64,000 bases of DNA from Liolophura sinensis (Eukaryota > Mollusca > Polyplacophora > Chitonida > Chitonidae): assembly GCF_032854445.1 (NCBI RefSeq), contig NC_088300.1, forward strand, positions 15,319,570-15,383,569, in the 5' to 3' direction. The position numbers and the translations under genes were made by a program. Below, one piece after another: positions 1-14,100 of this stretch. The notes below the pieces were generated by a model that saw nothing but the letters and a program-made list of their open reading frames with translations, made no database searches and was not told the origin of the DNA. The first letter of the stretch is position 1, and every line of letters begins with the position of its first letter.

Positions 1-47
1 AGAGGTGTCCATCAATCCTGAACCCTGCCCTGGTTGTTTCAGCTTAC

Positions 48-1930
48 GGGCCCCAGTAAATAACAGCTGTTTGGTCTTCTCTGGAATTCACAAAAAAAAC
101 CCATCTTTGACGATAACAATGTTTTAATGTGGAAAGTTACAGTGTAGACTAATGTACTGAGTTACACTGTACAGTGTGGGCTAGTGTACTAAATTACACT
201 CCATTGAAGTACACTTCACAATGTGGACTAATGTACTGAATTACACTTCACAGTGTAGACAAATATACTAAATTACACTATACAGTGTAGACTAGTGTAC
301 CAAATTACACTCCACTGAAGTACACTTCAGTGTGGACTAATGTACTGAATTACACTACACAGTGTAGACTAGCGTACTAAACCGCACTACAAAGTGTAGA
401 CTAGTGCACTGAATTACACCACAAGCACAAAAGAAGCTCGCTATAAGTATAAAAAGGCGTTCCATCATCCATAGCAAATACTAGTTGTAAAGATATAATT
501 CTGATTCAAGTTATGCAGCTGACCTCCCAGAGTTACAATATGCGAAACGAGAGCATATGTTTTGCAGGATTACCTCTGCACAGAAGACATCCAATCTTAA
601 TTTGGTACCTTGCTCTCTGGCAGCTGCACCACAGAAGACAAGGTACCAGAATAAAACAACCAGACCACAACTCCTTTGTGGTACCGTAGCTGCGAGGAAA
701 TGTCTCAGAGATACATAACAAAGAGCATGCAAAAAAAGGGAGATTAGGCGGAAATGCAACTAGTCTCCCAGTAACATTTGTGGATGATGACTTCATTTTT
801 ATTTGAAGAAATTGCACAAAACAGGCGTCTAGAGGAACCATGGCACATTTGAGCTTGTTTCACACAGTAACTTTCATGGCAGTACCACTCAAATCACAGT
901 TACACATGAGCACCTAAACAAATACATACCGCTGTCTAAATGTTAGCCTTCTTCAATATTATATTTAACTCAAGAAATCGCTTCTAAATGTTCTGGTTTA
1001 AGTACTGCATGATAATTTTCTTCTTTGTGAGTGAATCTCAAAGGCATTTTTATAAATGCTCAGTAATTAAGGATGTTAAATATGTGACCTGGGACAAAAT
1101 ATATACCAGTAGGTGTATTCATCCCTGGGTAGATGTGACATGCATAAAGCATGCACACAGTGCACCATATTCCCTTTCTGACACATGCCTGTGTGGAAGA
1201 GGCCACTGCCAATAATATTTGACTTTCTAATATAACAGTCGGGACCGGTAGATCCAGGATCAATCCTTGATCGAGTCACACCTAAGACTTTAAAAGAGGA
1301 AGTTGTAACTTCCTCGCTTGGCGTTCAGCATGAAGGGGATAGTGCAACGACTGGTTGACCTGTATCAGTATAATGGCTCGGGCGGGGCGGCTTACTTGCC
1401 TTCGGTAAGTCGTAAAAGAGCGGTGGAAATCCGTCCTGCAACAAGGAGGCACATTACACGTACATGCACCCTAATGATTCCTTCGTCGTCATATGACTGA
1501 AAAATTGTTGACTACGACGTTAAACCCCAAGCACTCACTCACTCTAATATAACAGACCCAAATGAATGGCAATTCAACAGTTCTAACAAAATTAATTATT
1601 GTTACCATGTCCTTTGAAATCTCTAGTGGTACCAGGCCAACATCCACATTCCGAAATTGCACATTAAGCACATGGCTGACCTTACACAGCTAAAGGTGAT
1701 TGTTAGCTTTCTACTCAAAACTGCAAAATCTCAAGTCCGATGAGTTAGAAAAGTGTGAACATTTGATTTACATGTAGCCTACAACAAAAGCACATAGAAA
1801 TCAAGATATTACCATAAACAGCTTTCATGTTTTCTTCCCGCAAAACACCCATGTCAACCTCCTTCTGTCGAATGTGGGATTTGAACTGAAGAGGAGAGGA
1901 ATCTCCGAAAGGATTAGTTCTTTTCGGCAT
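48..1930 (-). CDS. 5' part of an unrecognised gene divergent from CDAN1 (partial)
   Basis: Two exons read well on the minus strand. Exon 1 (1930-1813) starts MPKRTNPFGDSS and ends in phase 1 at a GTAATA donor. Exon 2 (689-574) follows a CGCAG acceptor, completes the split codon and stays open to a GAG|GTAATC donor, including a hydrophobic stretch (GLVVLFWYLVFCGAAAREQG). A possible 33-nt third exon (80-48, phase 0, GTAAGC donor) is weak. The joined reading is about 78 residues before the gene leaves the window. I do not recognise the family. The hydrophobic run of about 15 residues could be a membrane segment or a buried helix. Support comes from phase agreement across the junction and the head-to-head position with CDAN1. 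No stop or poly(A) signal was found inside the window. Confidence 0.55.
138..425. repeat. Tandem repeat, about 32-bp unit
   Basis: About eight imperfect units built on GTGTAGACTAATGTACTGAA followed by TTACACTACACA. Two units are extended to about 45 bp by an inserted CATTGAAGTACACTT-like segment. The units contain the palindromic words ACAGTGT/ACACTGT. The array lies in a probable intron of the minus-strand gene. Confidence 0.85.
1258..1549 (+). mobile_element. SINE-like element, family B, copy 1
   Basis: A roughly 290-bp block whose right end reads ATATGACTGAAAAATTGTTG, then a CGACGTTAAACCCCAAG tail and a short (CACT)n run. The same right end recurs at 63720-63785. The simple-repeat tail and interspersed occurrence indicate a retroposed SINE. 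It sits between exons 1 and 2 of the divergent minus-strand gene. Confidence 0.65.
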
Positions 1931-2155
1931 GATTTTCTTTGAGAAATGAGATTCGCCTTGTTCGACTGCAAACAAACCTCCACGCGCGACTACTCTTCCC
2001 ACCCTGCTCTCATGCACCCGCCTGGAGAAGTACAAACCAACACCTGCCCATTGAAAGTAAACGAACACTTTCAATGCATTGGTCAACAGATTCGGGAAGA
2101 AGATCGTCTTCCGCTTCCGAAAGGGGGATGCGCATGGCAGGTGGGAGATTTAAAA
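1931..2155. promoter_or_regulatory. Putative bidirectional promoter between the unknown gene and CDAN1
   Basis: About 225 bp separate the two divergent start codons, so 5' UTRs and promoter elements of both genes must lie here or overlap the opposite gene. The segment is richer in CG dinucleotides than the flanks (for example around 1980 and 2110) and has an ATTGG (inverted CCAAT) at about 2078. No TATA box was seen. Promoter function is inferred from geometry only. Confidence 0.5.
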
Positions 2156-5100
2156 ATGGCCGACATACTAGAAATGGTCTTGCGGGGTGAAATTACCGTG
2201 ACTACAGTACTACAGTGGCTCCAAAATAAAGATGAAGAGGTAAATATTGATATTCACAAACTAAAGCATGTAACTAGGGTACAGTTAACGTTTAGAATAA
2301 ACGGACATAACACTTTCGCGAGGTATAAACAGTTGACATACTCTCCCGCCATTGACAACAACAACAACACGATGTGTTGAGATGTTAGCCTGCTTTTAGC
2401 GCTGTATTTGTGATGCTGTTTAAGGAGTTAGACGAAGATAAATTCACGGGTTGAGTGTTTGTAAAGTTGAGGCTGCTCTGACGTGGTAGATTGACGTCAA
2501 TGTATTGGAGATCATGGTTTTCACAGTCAATTTCTTGGTTATGATTATGAAAGTCTCATCTGTCATATTTGTGGAGCGAGCAACATTGACAGCAACCTTG
2601 TCGTTTTAACAACCACAGACTGTTACTTCAGTCTTGAATTAGACGTTGTATGCTAATTATACAACATCTAACAGAGGTCCCCTCCCATAACGTGGGGTAC
2701 TTTCCTATCCACACGCAAAACTTAGGTAGCATTTCCTACCTGATGTTTGCGAATGGTTATGACTTCCCCCTGTTTCAGCAAGTCCGGCGATCCTCAGCTA
2801 TTCGTCAGCCATTCGTCAGCCATAGGTTGGCAGGGTAATGTTTGTCCACTTAAGCCTGCGAACCACATGACAGTTTCAAATAACGAAAAAAAAAAACAAA
2901 CAAACCTAATTTGGTATCTGCCTCTGTGGCTGAAAGAACATTGCCTGACTTCATTTTGAAACATATGGTATTCATTTACCTGATAAATAAAGCCATTTTA
3001 TCATCAGCTGTCAAGACCTGAATCCTCTGATCAGTTTAGAGATAAAATCATATAAAATCAATAACCTAAAGTGAACGCGCCTCTACATTAAAAAAAAAAT
3101 AACTAAAAAAAAGGAAAGGGACTATTCTCAGAACTCGAACATGTGTTTAAATGCTGTAGAGTGATGTAAGCAATCACACAGACATAACATAATATGCGCC
3201 AGAAGCATTCAGCAGCATCAGTTGTATTTAGAGTTATAGTTACTTCATGTCATTTTTTTAATAACCCTAGAGTCAAGTTCGATATTTCCATTAACTGAGG
3301 CCAAAATAATTAGAATCAGCGCTCGACAGTTCTACTGCATTCAACAGCGACTCAAAGATGTGGCTAGGTTTCCCCCGGGCTCTGCCAGGTTTCCCCCCAC
3401 CATAATGCTTGCCCCTTCGTGTAAGTGAAATATTCTTGAGTATGAAGTAGAAAGCCAGTCAAATAAATATATAGTAAATTGATTATGGCGTTGGATAACA
3501 GCCAATCTGAAACGTGGCATTATAATATGTTAAACACTTATATACAAATTAGTCATTTTTAATTCCTACATAGTAATGGTTTATAAATTGTTTTTTCTCT
3601 TTTAAGCTTGATCTGCCTCCACAATTAAAGGATGCCAGCAGACTAAGATGTGAATTTGTCCCATATTTTTTGAACTATCTGAGGGATCAGACATTACCGT
3701 TACTGCAAAACTGCAAGTCGGTAACACCTTCCCCAGTAAAGACCCCTTCTGCTCAGAAAGTACGGCTTGACAGGAAGTGTACCCCAGAGGGTCGCCACCC
3801 AGGCAGTGCTAACCGGGTACAGCTGTTCAGTCCAGTGGAAAGGCCAGATGTGAGCCCTTCGTGTTTTGTGGATGTTTTACTGGATGCTTCACCCAAAATT
3901 CCTGTCACACCCACAGAGAGGAATCAAAGAACACATTATGAATACATTCCTAGAAACAAACAGCATAAAAATTCCCCAAGAGACAGTCGCTATCATCAGA
4001 AACCAACAATAGACCCCCATAAATCAAAACATAAAATTAGCCTGGGAGATTTTTTAACATCTCCAGATGTACCATCTTCTAATAGAAAAAAGAAATCCCC
4101 TTTAGTCACTGTCAAAAGAGATAGGTACAGGGATGATGGACAGTCTCCTTCACCAGGCACATCTCGCCGATGGAATGGGAAAAAGAGGCAGCCAACGCCA
4201 GAACACCAGACAGGGAGAGGAAAAGAAAGGTGTGGCGATGAAGGAAGAGCTCAGGTGTTTAACCTTTCTAACTCTGAAGATTTCCCTAGCATTGGAGCAA
4301 CTAGTCAGCCTGGGTGAGTATGGGAAGATGAGATAGAGGGACCTGGTTATACATCACCAATGTAAACAACGTGTGGGTTAATTCACTCATGTTTTATGCA
4401 CATATTTTTATTTGTGTTTGGGCAGCATGCCAGTTTTAAATAAAATACAATATACATATATTGACCACCGGATGTTTTGGCCACCGGTTTTATTAGTGTA
4501 GTGGGTTCCCCTGGGCTCTGCCCAGTTTCCTCCCACCATAATGCTGGCTGCCGTAGTGTAAGTGAAATATTCTTGAGTACGGTGCAAAAGACAAATCAAA
4601 TAAATAGATAGATAAATATTAGTGCACACATTCAGGATCCCTGACTGACACATTTGGCTAAAGCTTTGTTCTCGTCATAGCCATTTAACCCCTGATTAAT
4701 GAATTGCAGAATGGAACCCAGCGCTCACTGGGCTGGCTATGGTCACCAGATTTGTTAGTTATCCTGCAAAGAGCAGTGGTTTTTCTCAGCAACCTGGTTC
4801 CTTCAGCAAACAAACCGGCCGCTGTTGCATGAGTGAAAACTTCCTGACTATGGCTTATAGCGCCTGTCAAGAGAATGTATTGTATGTAAATAAAGTGTGT
4901 ACATTGTTTCAGGAAAACTTCCCGATATTCATGGGCCTTTTCAATTGACTTACTGTTTAATTTGTTACACCCTCAGAACCACTACCCCTGTGGTGCCTGT
5001 CAGAAGGATCAACCCCACTCCAGTGAGAGCTGACATGAAGAGGCCTCAGAACGCTGCTTTCCTAGAAACAGCCAGTGTGTGGAGCACACCCCCTAATAAA

Positions 5101-8100
5101 GGAAGTAGTTTGGGAGGGTCAGGGTCAATACAAATGGATAGCAGAGGAGAAGCTCCACTAGTGCTGGACATGGAGCGAGCTCTTCTCAGGTGAGAACCTC
5201 ACCCATACTTCACGTACCTTTCTTCCTGTGTATTTAGAATTCAGACTCAATTCAGATGCTCCTTATGCTGCCGTCATATTTTATCATTACAGCTTTAACA
5301 TCAATGGCAATGGTCTGTTATGAAGTTGTGAAACTCTGTTTGAATTGCTAACCTGTGATATGCATGTGTTTGGCTAAAGTGACTGGTTTCATATGTTGGG
5401 GATTTGAGATATTAAGCTGTTAAGGAAAACGATTTTTGTTCAGGCAGTTATTATAAAACCAATCTAGGTAAACATCTCTTGAGAAATTCTTTTCAATTTT
5501 ATTTTCTCAGACGAGAGAAGGCCAAAATGCAGGAGAGAACATCGGGATCTGGTGAGTCGTGTTTTCCTGCCCTCACCTGTGTAACTCCAACCAAACAAGT
5601 CGTACAGCGAGAGAACAGTGTTAGAGAGCCAGCTGTAGCTCTGAGGTCAGAGGTCACCCACGAGGACATGATCTCACTTCTGTCTGATCTCTACACAGGT
5701 TGTATGGATGGTGAGTCCTAGAAACTAGAATAATGCAGCCTTCAGAATTATGTGCCAAGATGGCCTCAGACTTCAGAAGTGATTTAAAAAAATGATGCTA
5801 AAATATTCACTCATACTTTACTGTGTGATTGATTTTTTTTTTTAGCAAAAAGTGTATTTCAAAACAAGTGAGTTAAGATTTATGAAACTAAGACATAATG
5901 AAATGCTGAAAGAATAATATGACGTATGACATGTTGTCATTTTAATGTCGCTGAACATTCTACCGCAGCGTCAACACTGCCATGTCACATTGAGTAGACC
6001 ACGTATATGTCACAGATGAAACATCAGCATGCAGCATGATTGACATCGTATAACAAAAGGCTTATGACATGAAGGTCCAAATTCAGTGCAGGGCCACCTG
6101 TTAGGAGAGGAAGAGGTGATGCTCTTCCAGTGATAAAATATTTACCCTTGAAAACTTTTAGTATTCAAATGTTGGACAGGAAGTTAACCAATGGGATCTC
6201 AGTTTCCCCCCATCATAATGCTGGTCGCCGTTTTATAAGTGAAATATTTTTGAGTATGGCGTAAAACATGAGTCAAAATAAGTAAATGAATGAGAACTGT
6301 GGTCAAGACCTTTTTTTGAATGGGGAGAGATATCGCATATGATTTTTTGGCATATTTAGCATTTGTTTAGTTCAACATGGTTTTGTTTTTCTGATTTCTA
6401 GAAAACCTTTTACCCAATCTGAATGTGGAGCTGTATTTTCTTGTCTCGCTTTTGACAACACAGGAAGTTGTCCATAATGAGGACCAGCAGAATCGAGGTA
6501 GGAAATGAAGAATTGTTTACAGTTAGAATTTCCTTACAAATCTGCTATGTGGCTGAGGGGGAGCTACTCACCAGTGCAGTTGCTTTGAGTTCAAGTTCTC
6601 TCCAGCCATACATGGGAAGGTTGACAGCATGAGCATTTCCCCCAGGCTGTGCCTGGTTTTCTCCCACTATAATGCAGGCTGTATAAATGAGATATTTTTG
6701 AGTACAACGTAAAACACCAAATAAATAAATAAAATCTTGTATGAGATATAAGATCTATCAACTTGTAGTCAACATAGAGACATGCTTTTGTATGGGTAAA
6801 GAGGATAAGATTTAAGGCATTGTAATTTTCATCTTGTGCTATTTCTCCATTCCTTGTCAGCACCTGTAGGAATTTGATGACTGTGTTGTAATACTTGCAT
6901 GGTATAAAATTTCTGTTATTGACTAGATTTCTGACAATGTACAGCACTGCTTGGCCCAGTTGTTTTATGCCTGCAATGCTACCTGTATGTCCACTTTGTG
7001 AAACAGATTCCTTGTGTGTTACACATGATCAGTAAAACTTTGTTAATATTCAGATCCAGAAGATATGAACTATTTCTCCACAATCCACAACGCTGTGTTC
7101 TTCTCAGTTCTGGTTCTGGAGAAGCAGATTCGGTAAGAATTCTTCATTTTATTTATGAAGCTTTAGCGCATATAAATACATGAGAGGTCCATTCACCTGG
7201 TGAACCCCTGATTTGTTACATAACAGTTTGTCAGCCTCATGGATGAGGTAAAGGCGTGCATTCTGCACACAGTAGGTATTCAGGTGAATTTAAACTCTAC
7301 CCTGTGACATTTTCTTTGGCAGGTTGTTATCGATGCTGGACAGAAGCACCATGCGGCTTTTGTCAGATAACCCCAGGGTTGTGGATTTCTCCCCAGGGCT
7401 AGCTTCTCAATTAAACACTTTACAGAAGGGTGCTCAAACCAAGGTAAGACACCTCCTGCTGCACTACAGTTAGGCTGTTATTAACCTGCTGTGAAATACA
7501 TTTTCACTCAGACAAGAATAAAACTAATTTCTGCGAAATTTCAGACTGATAAACACATTTTGTTGACCAATCTGGTTATTGTGAAGGTAACCAGTTTAAA
7601 TGTCGTCAAGAGAAGGAAATGCATAATGAATTAATGGAAGTTCATTAATCAAAATAATTTGGACACAAATCCTCATGTTAACTCCAGTCCTATAAAAATG
7701 TTCCACATAAATTGGAATGTCATTCCAGATTATATTTATGGCAATTCTCAAGTCATAGATTATAGACTATGGATAAGAAGCTTAACGTGGGAAATGCTTT
7801 AGGCCTTCTTGTGAAAGGTGATCACTCTGTTAGTTTTCTAGGCCACTTTTTTGTTTGCTCATTTCCTTTTTCTCACGTTAGACCTTATGTTTCCTAGACC
7901 GGTCCAGTTTTCCCAAGGTCCCCAATCGGAGGTGTCTCCTTTCAAGCTGACACAGACAACCGAGAGAACTTTCCTAGCCACCAGTCGTTCCTGCAGTTTA
8001 AAAAACAGAGGTGAAATTTTTCTTTACCATTGTAAAAGTTTTAATACAAGCTTGCAAATATGCAATTTATGAGAAACAAGTTTGAGTTGGGTGAAATATG

Positions 8101-11100
8101 TTACATGTATTAAAAATGACATCCACTTTTGTAAGGTATCTTCGTCACATCTTTTGATGATGTTGCTTTCATGTCTTTGCAGAGATCAGTTTTATGAGCT
8201 AATCAGAGAGTGGGAGGATTGTCACATGACACCTGGCTGGCAAATGGTGGACAGGCTTGGAATCCGAATCAAATCATTGGTTCAAAGCAGAACTGAGTTA
8301 GCCAATCACATTCATTTGGCCAGATTATTCCAATCTCAGCTGTTAAAAGTATGTACATGTATTTGTATTATGTCGATCAGGGGAGGTGTACCGTGTCCAC
8401 ACTCCCCTGCATCAGCTGTGACCTTTTCTGCACAATATCTCTAGACATCTTCTGTCAGATTCCAAGAATTACAATTCATTGATGTTTAAATTACACATGT
8501 AAGTAAGTTTCTGTTACAACAACCTACTCTCACCTGTTTTGGGGCACTGTTTTACTGAAATGAATTAAGCTAGCATAGTTAAGGCTTCCACTTTCTGTTG
8601 CCATAGTAGTTATATTTGACTTAGCCTTGGCCCGTTTTGTGAAATGCAGTGTCCCTGAAATAGCCTAATTAGTATTTTTCAGTATTACTTGCCATGGAAT
8701 GTTACAGATGTGTAAAGGTGATCAGAGTTATAAAACAGAGGGTGATGATGAACAAGTCACATTGCTGAGCCAACTGAAAAAGTCAAACCCAGAAAAGTTC
8801 AAAAAGTGAGTGTGGAATGAGAGACTTTAAATCAGAATTTTTTCTGTATATTTCTATTTCACTTATAACACACATGTCCAGACAGAAGAGTTGCATTTGC
8901 AAGCCTTTAAAGTACACAATTATTTCTCTTTGGTTGAATTGTAGACAGAATTACTCGTCTGTCTTGACTTGACCAATAGGGTGGTGTTCCATTGTTATCT
9001 CAAAAACTGGTGTCAGTCCTGCAGATGTGATTGATGTTGACTGCATTTTGCATTTGTAACTAACATGAAATAGGAATACTGTATTCTACCTAAAGTATCA
9101 ATCATGACTGACTTACTCATTTTGCCTGATTTTCCTCAAAGATTGCCTACAGTTTGCTACATTTATAAAGTAATATTTCATCTGCAATTTCCCCTCTCTT
9201 GTACAGGCTACAGGAAAGGTTTGTGACTCCTCTAACCACAGCAGGGCCCTGCCCTCCCCAATCCTTCCCTGGCTGTCAGGAGTTCTTCAGGGATTTCATT
9301 CTGGCAGCTGGCTGTCACAGTTTTAACCAGCACCTCACAGATATCTTCTCAGCTAAACTAACAGAGGTGATTATGTTTCCTCCAAGACAAAATTTGTTCC
9401 ATGTTTTCCACCTGTATGTATATGGATTAGCCCCTCAGGGAGTATAAACATGGACGGCATATGCATGTGTTATTGTGGAGAAAAACTTCCACACCTGATT
9501 TTCTTGAAGTATAATTATACAGTAAATGGAAAGACAAGGATTATATCATAAAACAAAACAGCCAGCACTACATAACCCATAACACAGTTCATAATGTGAA
9601 CAGTATTAGTTTTATTGGTGCGGTTTACCTTTTTTCAATAAAATCAGGGTCGTTGTGTTCCATACGCAATTTTTATCAGTTTATAGAAATTATTATAGGA
9701 GGAAAAGGCTACAACCTTTTCATGTAGACATATATGTTATTAAATATGTTATGATATGTTTCAGTTGGACAGTGCAGAGTTATCAGAGACAGATGTGGAG
9801 ACAGAAGAGGGACACACGCATTCTGTTATAGATGAGGTGAACTCACAGTTGTTTATCTTTATTTTTTTTATATTTCCTGATGACAACACCAAGAAGAGAG
9901 CAATGTGCAGAGCATAAATGTATTTGTTAGTGCGCAAAATGTCCTTTTTTCTCAACACTGAATAAGTTACTGCTACTGGGAAGTTTACCTTGCTGTTTGT
10001 GGATAGGTGCATATTTATTTATGAAACTCTGTTTGTTTCTTAATAGTCTTTAAACTCTGCTGTTGTCATTGTTATGACTGATGGAATGTGCTCTCACCAA
10101 AGACTGTTAACTGTAAAGTTTATTTTATGTGTCAACTCTGTTGTGGGTTTTTAGGAAGAGAAGGAACAGTTTGTGAACTCTTTGCTCTCAGCCCGCCTTG
10201 TAGGAAAGTTTATGGGTTTTGTATCATTCCTACCTTACCAGACACTGGAGAGACTGCCAGACTCCTTACTCCCCTCATACCTGGAGATCAGAGCTAAGGT
10301 ATCACTCAGTACATCAACTGTTTTCTTTCTGACAACATGCAGCTTACTTGCGGCAGTTAATTCCGTGTTTCATACAGCAGTGTTGAGCTTCAGGTATTTC
10401 TAGAACACATCTTGATTTTGCACTCAGATGTATGGCAAGATGAAATTGGGAAGAACCCTTTAGAAAGCACCACTCTTTGGCTCCAGATATAGTTCCAGGT
10501 TTCTTTGATATTTCAGAGTTCATGAAACTTGACATATATTATCTCTACTCTACGGTTGCAAACTTAATCACTTTTGATGAATATTGGTCTGGTTTTATCT
10601 TTTCACTCAAACATGTGACATAGACCTGGCAAATCTGTTTTGTGCAGGTCATATTGAGATTAAAGGTCACGGTCACTGAAACATCATTCATGTGATAAAG
10701 GTCTTGTGACCAGGTTTCCTAGGAACCTTATTTCAAATTTCATGAAATTTCTAAATTGTGATTGAGAGCTGGATGACTTTTCATCAGCAGTGGTTCAAAG
10801 GCCAAGGTCATGCAGAAGTTGAAAACAGCATGCCATTTCACAGAGTTATGGGAAACTGGCTGCTGTAGTGTTTATCATTTATAAGCATGTTTTCCAGTTG
10901 TGTCTGAAAGAAAAAGCATGTAATGCATAATATACACCTGTTCACCATTATTATATTTATGCAACGTCCCCCTTGCAGGGTTGTCTGCCCCTAAATGTGC
11001 TGGAGCATGTGGAGAGAGCCTGCTGTACTGGACGACTGATTATGACATTACCCTGGGTGGTGGAGTTCCTGAGTATGATGGACCCCCTGTCTCCTCTACT

Positions 11101-14100
11101 ACTGTACTTCCAGACTTTGATAGCTCGCCTACTCCAGATTTATAGGTAAACCCTTAACAAGTCAAGTCTTCAATGCAAAAACTAATCTCTTGGAAAAAGG
11201 TGAATTACTTTAGTGAATGGTTTCATATTTCCTGTTTGATTGCTTTGTGTTCATATGACCACAAATCATCATCATTTTGTGTAAGTTTGTTTTTAGCTCG
11301 CTTTATGAAGTAAGGAGAGGTGTTGTGAGAAGGAGATCAGATGGGGTCGGCATCCAGTTTGGTAAAAGTTTTTTGCCAATCATAGGGTTGCAATGGCCAG
11401 CCATAGTACACAGATAACCAAGCGTCGGTAGTGATTTGCATATGGAAGTGTTTTACGTCATAGCTCAGCATTTTGCTCAGCTGTTCTCAGGGTTGCAATT
11501 GTCTCTCACAGTACATGGATTCCTCAAAGCAGTTTGTGATTTGCATATCATAGACCTCTGTGGTAAAACTGTTCACTAATTCCCCAGAGGGCCTTTACCA
11601 CCAGAATGATTTACTACTCAATAACATAATTTTTACGCATAAACAGTCATAGAGTTGTGACAGTATAATATTTTGGTCTTGTTGATTTAATGGTTTTTGG
11701 TTTAGAAGTGAATATTTGAATGTATCACATGACATGAACATAACACAGTTTTACAACTGCTCAACCAGGCAAGGTACTGGTACTCTCTGAATGCCTTGTT
11801 ACATTTAACACTTAGAAGAAGCATAGGTTTCCCATTTCATTCATATCTCAAACTTGCAGTTTAAAAGAGTTGTGATAAACGTATCATTTGCATGCATTTA
11901 GTGGTTTAAGTCAAAGTAATGACCAGCTTGTACAAATTAATTGATTTGATCAGTGTAGTAACCTGCATGTAATATTGACTCCGTGATGTTAGGCTAAGGT
12001 GGTCACATAAATAATGTTTCCTTTTTGTGCACATTTTTTGTGAACAGTGTTTATCCTAGATTCTGGGCAATGCTCTAATGATTTACCTGAACACTGCTTT
12101 TGTAGTCACATGGTTGAAATGTGGATATGTATGTGAGGATACATGTGTAAGTTTGTGTTCTGGTGTTTTAGGCGAGCTGTACGGAAATTTCAACAAGGAG
12201 AAGCTAAATATAATAACCTGCTGTTGATTTTCACTCTTGGGTGGTTCTTTGAGGTGAGAAAAATAAAAAAATATATATATATGTATAAGTATATATTTTT
12301 TCTTCTCAAAGATTGCGACATGAATGACTTCTGACAAAAATTGGTCTGAAAGGCAAGGTCACACAGAAGTTGAAACTTCTTGGGAAAATTGCTTTGTTAA
12401 AATTTTCCCAATTTTTTATCTTTTCAATTAGATAGTATATATGTATGCCTGGTTTATTTCTTTATTTCATATAGGCCTGTGTAATTTTTTTCAAGCATGT
12501 CATATTGAGGTTGAAGGCCAAAGTCACTCAAGTGCCAAAAATCCTGTTACCAAGTTTATTAAGTAGTTATTTCAAATTTCAAGAAACTGAGTATATAAAG
12601 ACTTTTCATTAAAATGACATACTTTTGATGAAATTTGGTCTGAAGGTCAAGGTCATGCAGATGTATTCCATCGTGAGGCTGCTTTAGTGTTTGTCATTCA
12701 CAAGTGCATTTTCTTGTTTTAAAGGTTGCATATTCCACCTGTGTGTCGTATACAGTACTACCACGCTCTAATATACTCATTCATTGAAGACGAAACGGCA
12801 TTTTGGATATAGTGAAATACATGTACATACCAAATAACAGACTATGCCTTGTTTCTTTTGTTAGCTGCCAGCCTTGCCAGATGGGATTTTCTTCCAAGGC
12901 TTCTCAGAGATCCAGAATGCTTATCCCCAGCCATCAAAAGACACTAAAGAATTGGTAATTAAAATAAGATGAAATTTAATAATTTTAACAGTAAGACTTC
13001 GATAGTATTTTGAATTTTGTACAGCTTTCTGGTGATATAAGCCTTATAAGGGATATAAGTTGTACCGGTGCATGTAGCTAGTAAGTCCGGTCCTGGACTT
13101 CAGTGTTTCACAAATCCAGTGCAGACCATTGGTGAGTGTCATGCTGTATTAGATACAGGTATACTAAACCTCAGGCTGTTGACATAGCCTTGTTTATTAT
13201 CAGTTGATCGAGGGCCTCTATAGCTGAGGTGGTTAGCGTGACAGCGCAGCGCAATGATCAAGGAACCTCTCACCAATACGGTCGCTGTGAGTTCAAGGCT
13301 TCCACTCTGGCCAAATGTGGGAACGTCTCTCAGTGGATTTCCACCGGGCTCTGCCCGATTTCCTCCCACAATAATGCTGGATGCAGTAACATAAGTGAAA
13401 TATTCTCCAGTACGGCGTGAAACTCGAACCACGTAAATAAATAATTAGTTACATGTTTGATGTATAATATCATTGTCAGACTTGTGTTATTTTCATTTTG
13501 TGTATTTTTCAGGACTCCATGGACTTGATTGATCAACAGGTTCTCTACACTTGCTGCCCTTATTTAGGTAACCAGCGAATAGTATGCTGAGTGTGTGATT
13601 GATCTGTAACTTGTGCGAGTAACGATATTATTAATTGAGAAGTACATGTACAACCAAGGCGAATGCTACATGCACAGGACAGATAGAAACACACTGAGAT
13701 TGTATCAGGGCCTATAGACGTGTGAAAGAGATTCACACAAAACACAAGGCATCGTCCATCGCTGATATGTAGCCAGTGACACTACTTTCAAAGGCTTTAG
13801 ACATCATTCCAGGATAACTGCCATATTTGATGTCATATTTGAGGGATCTTTAGTTATGGGAGTGAAAGTGTGCTATTCATCGTAAGCCCTTTTGAACCAT
13901 GGTGTTGGCCCTGTTCCTAAGGATTTCACTTCAAGAGAACTTCAGTGGGAAACTTGAGGACGAACTACACAGACGGTCTAAATGACAGTAGAAGGCATCG
14001 TTTTCTTCTGTGACGTTGCAGTGCATGTGTATTTTATGTATGTTTTATCAGCACACATACACTGATAATTGTGATGTAATAAGGAAAGAACAATTGAGTT

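Noticed and set aside
1946..2155. Upstream ATG in frame with CDAN1
   Set aside because: It would add 70 residues unlike any codanin N-terminus across the presumed bidirectional promoter. The ATG at 2156 gives the family start.
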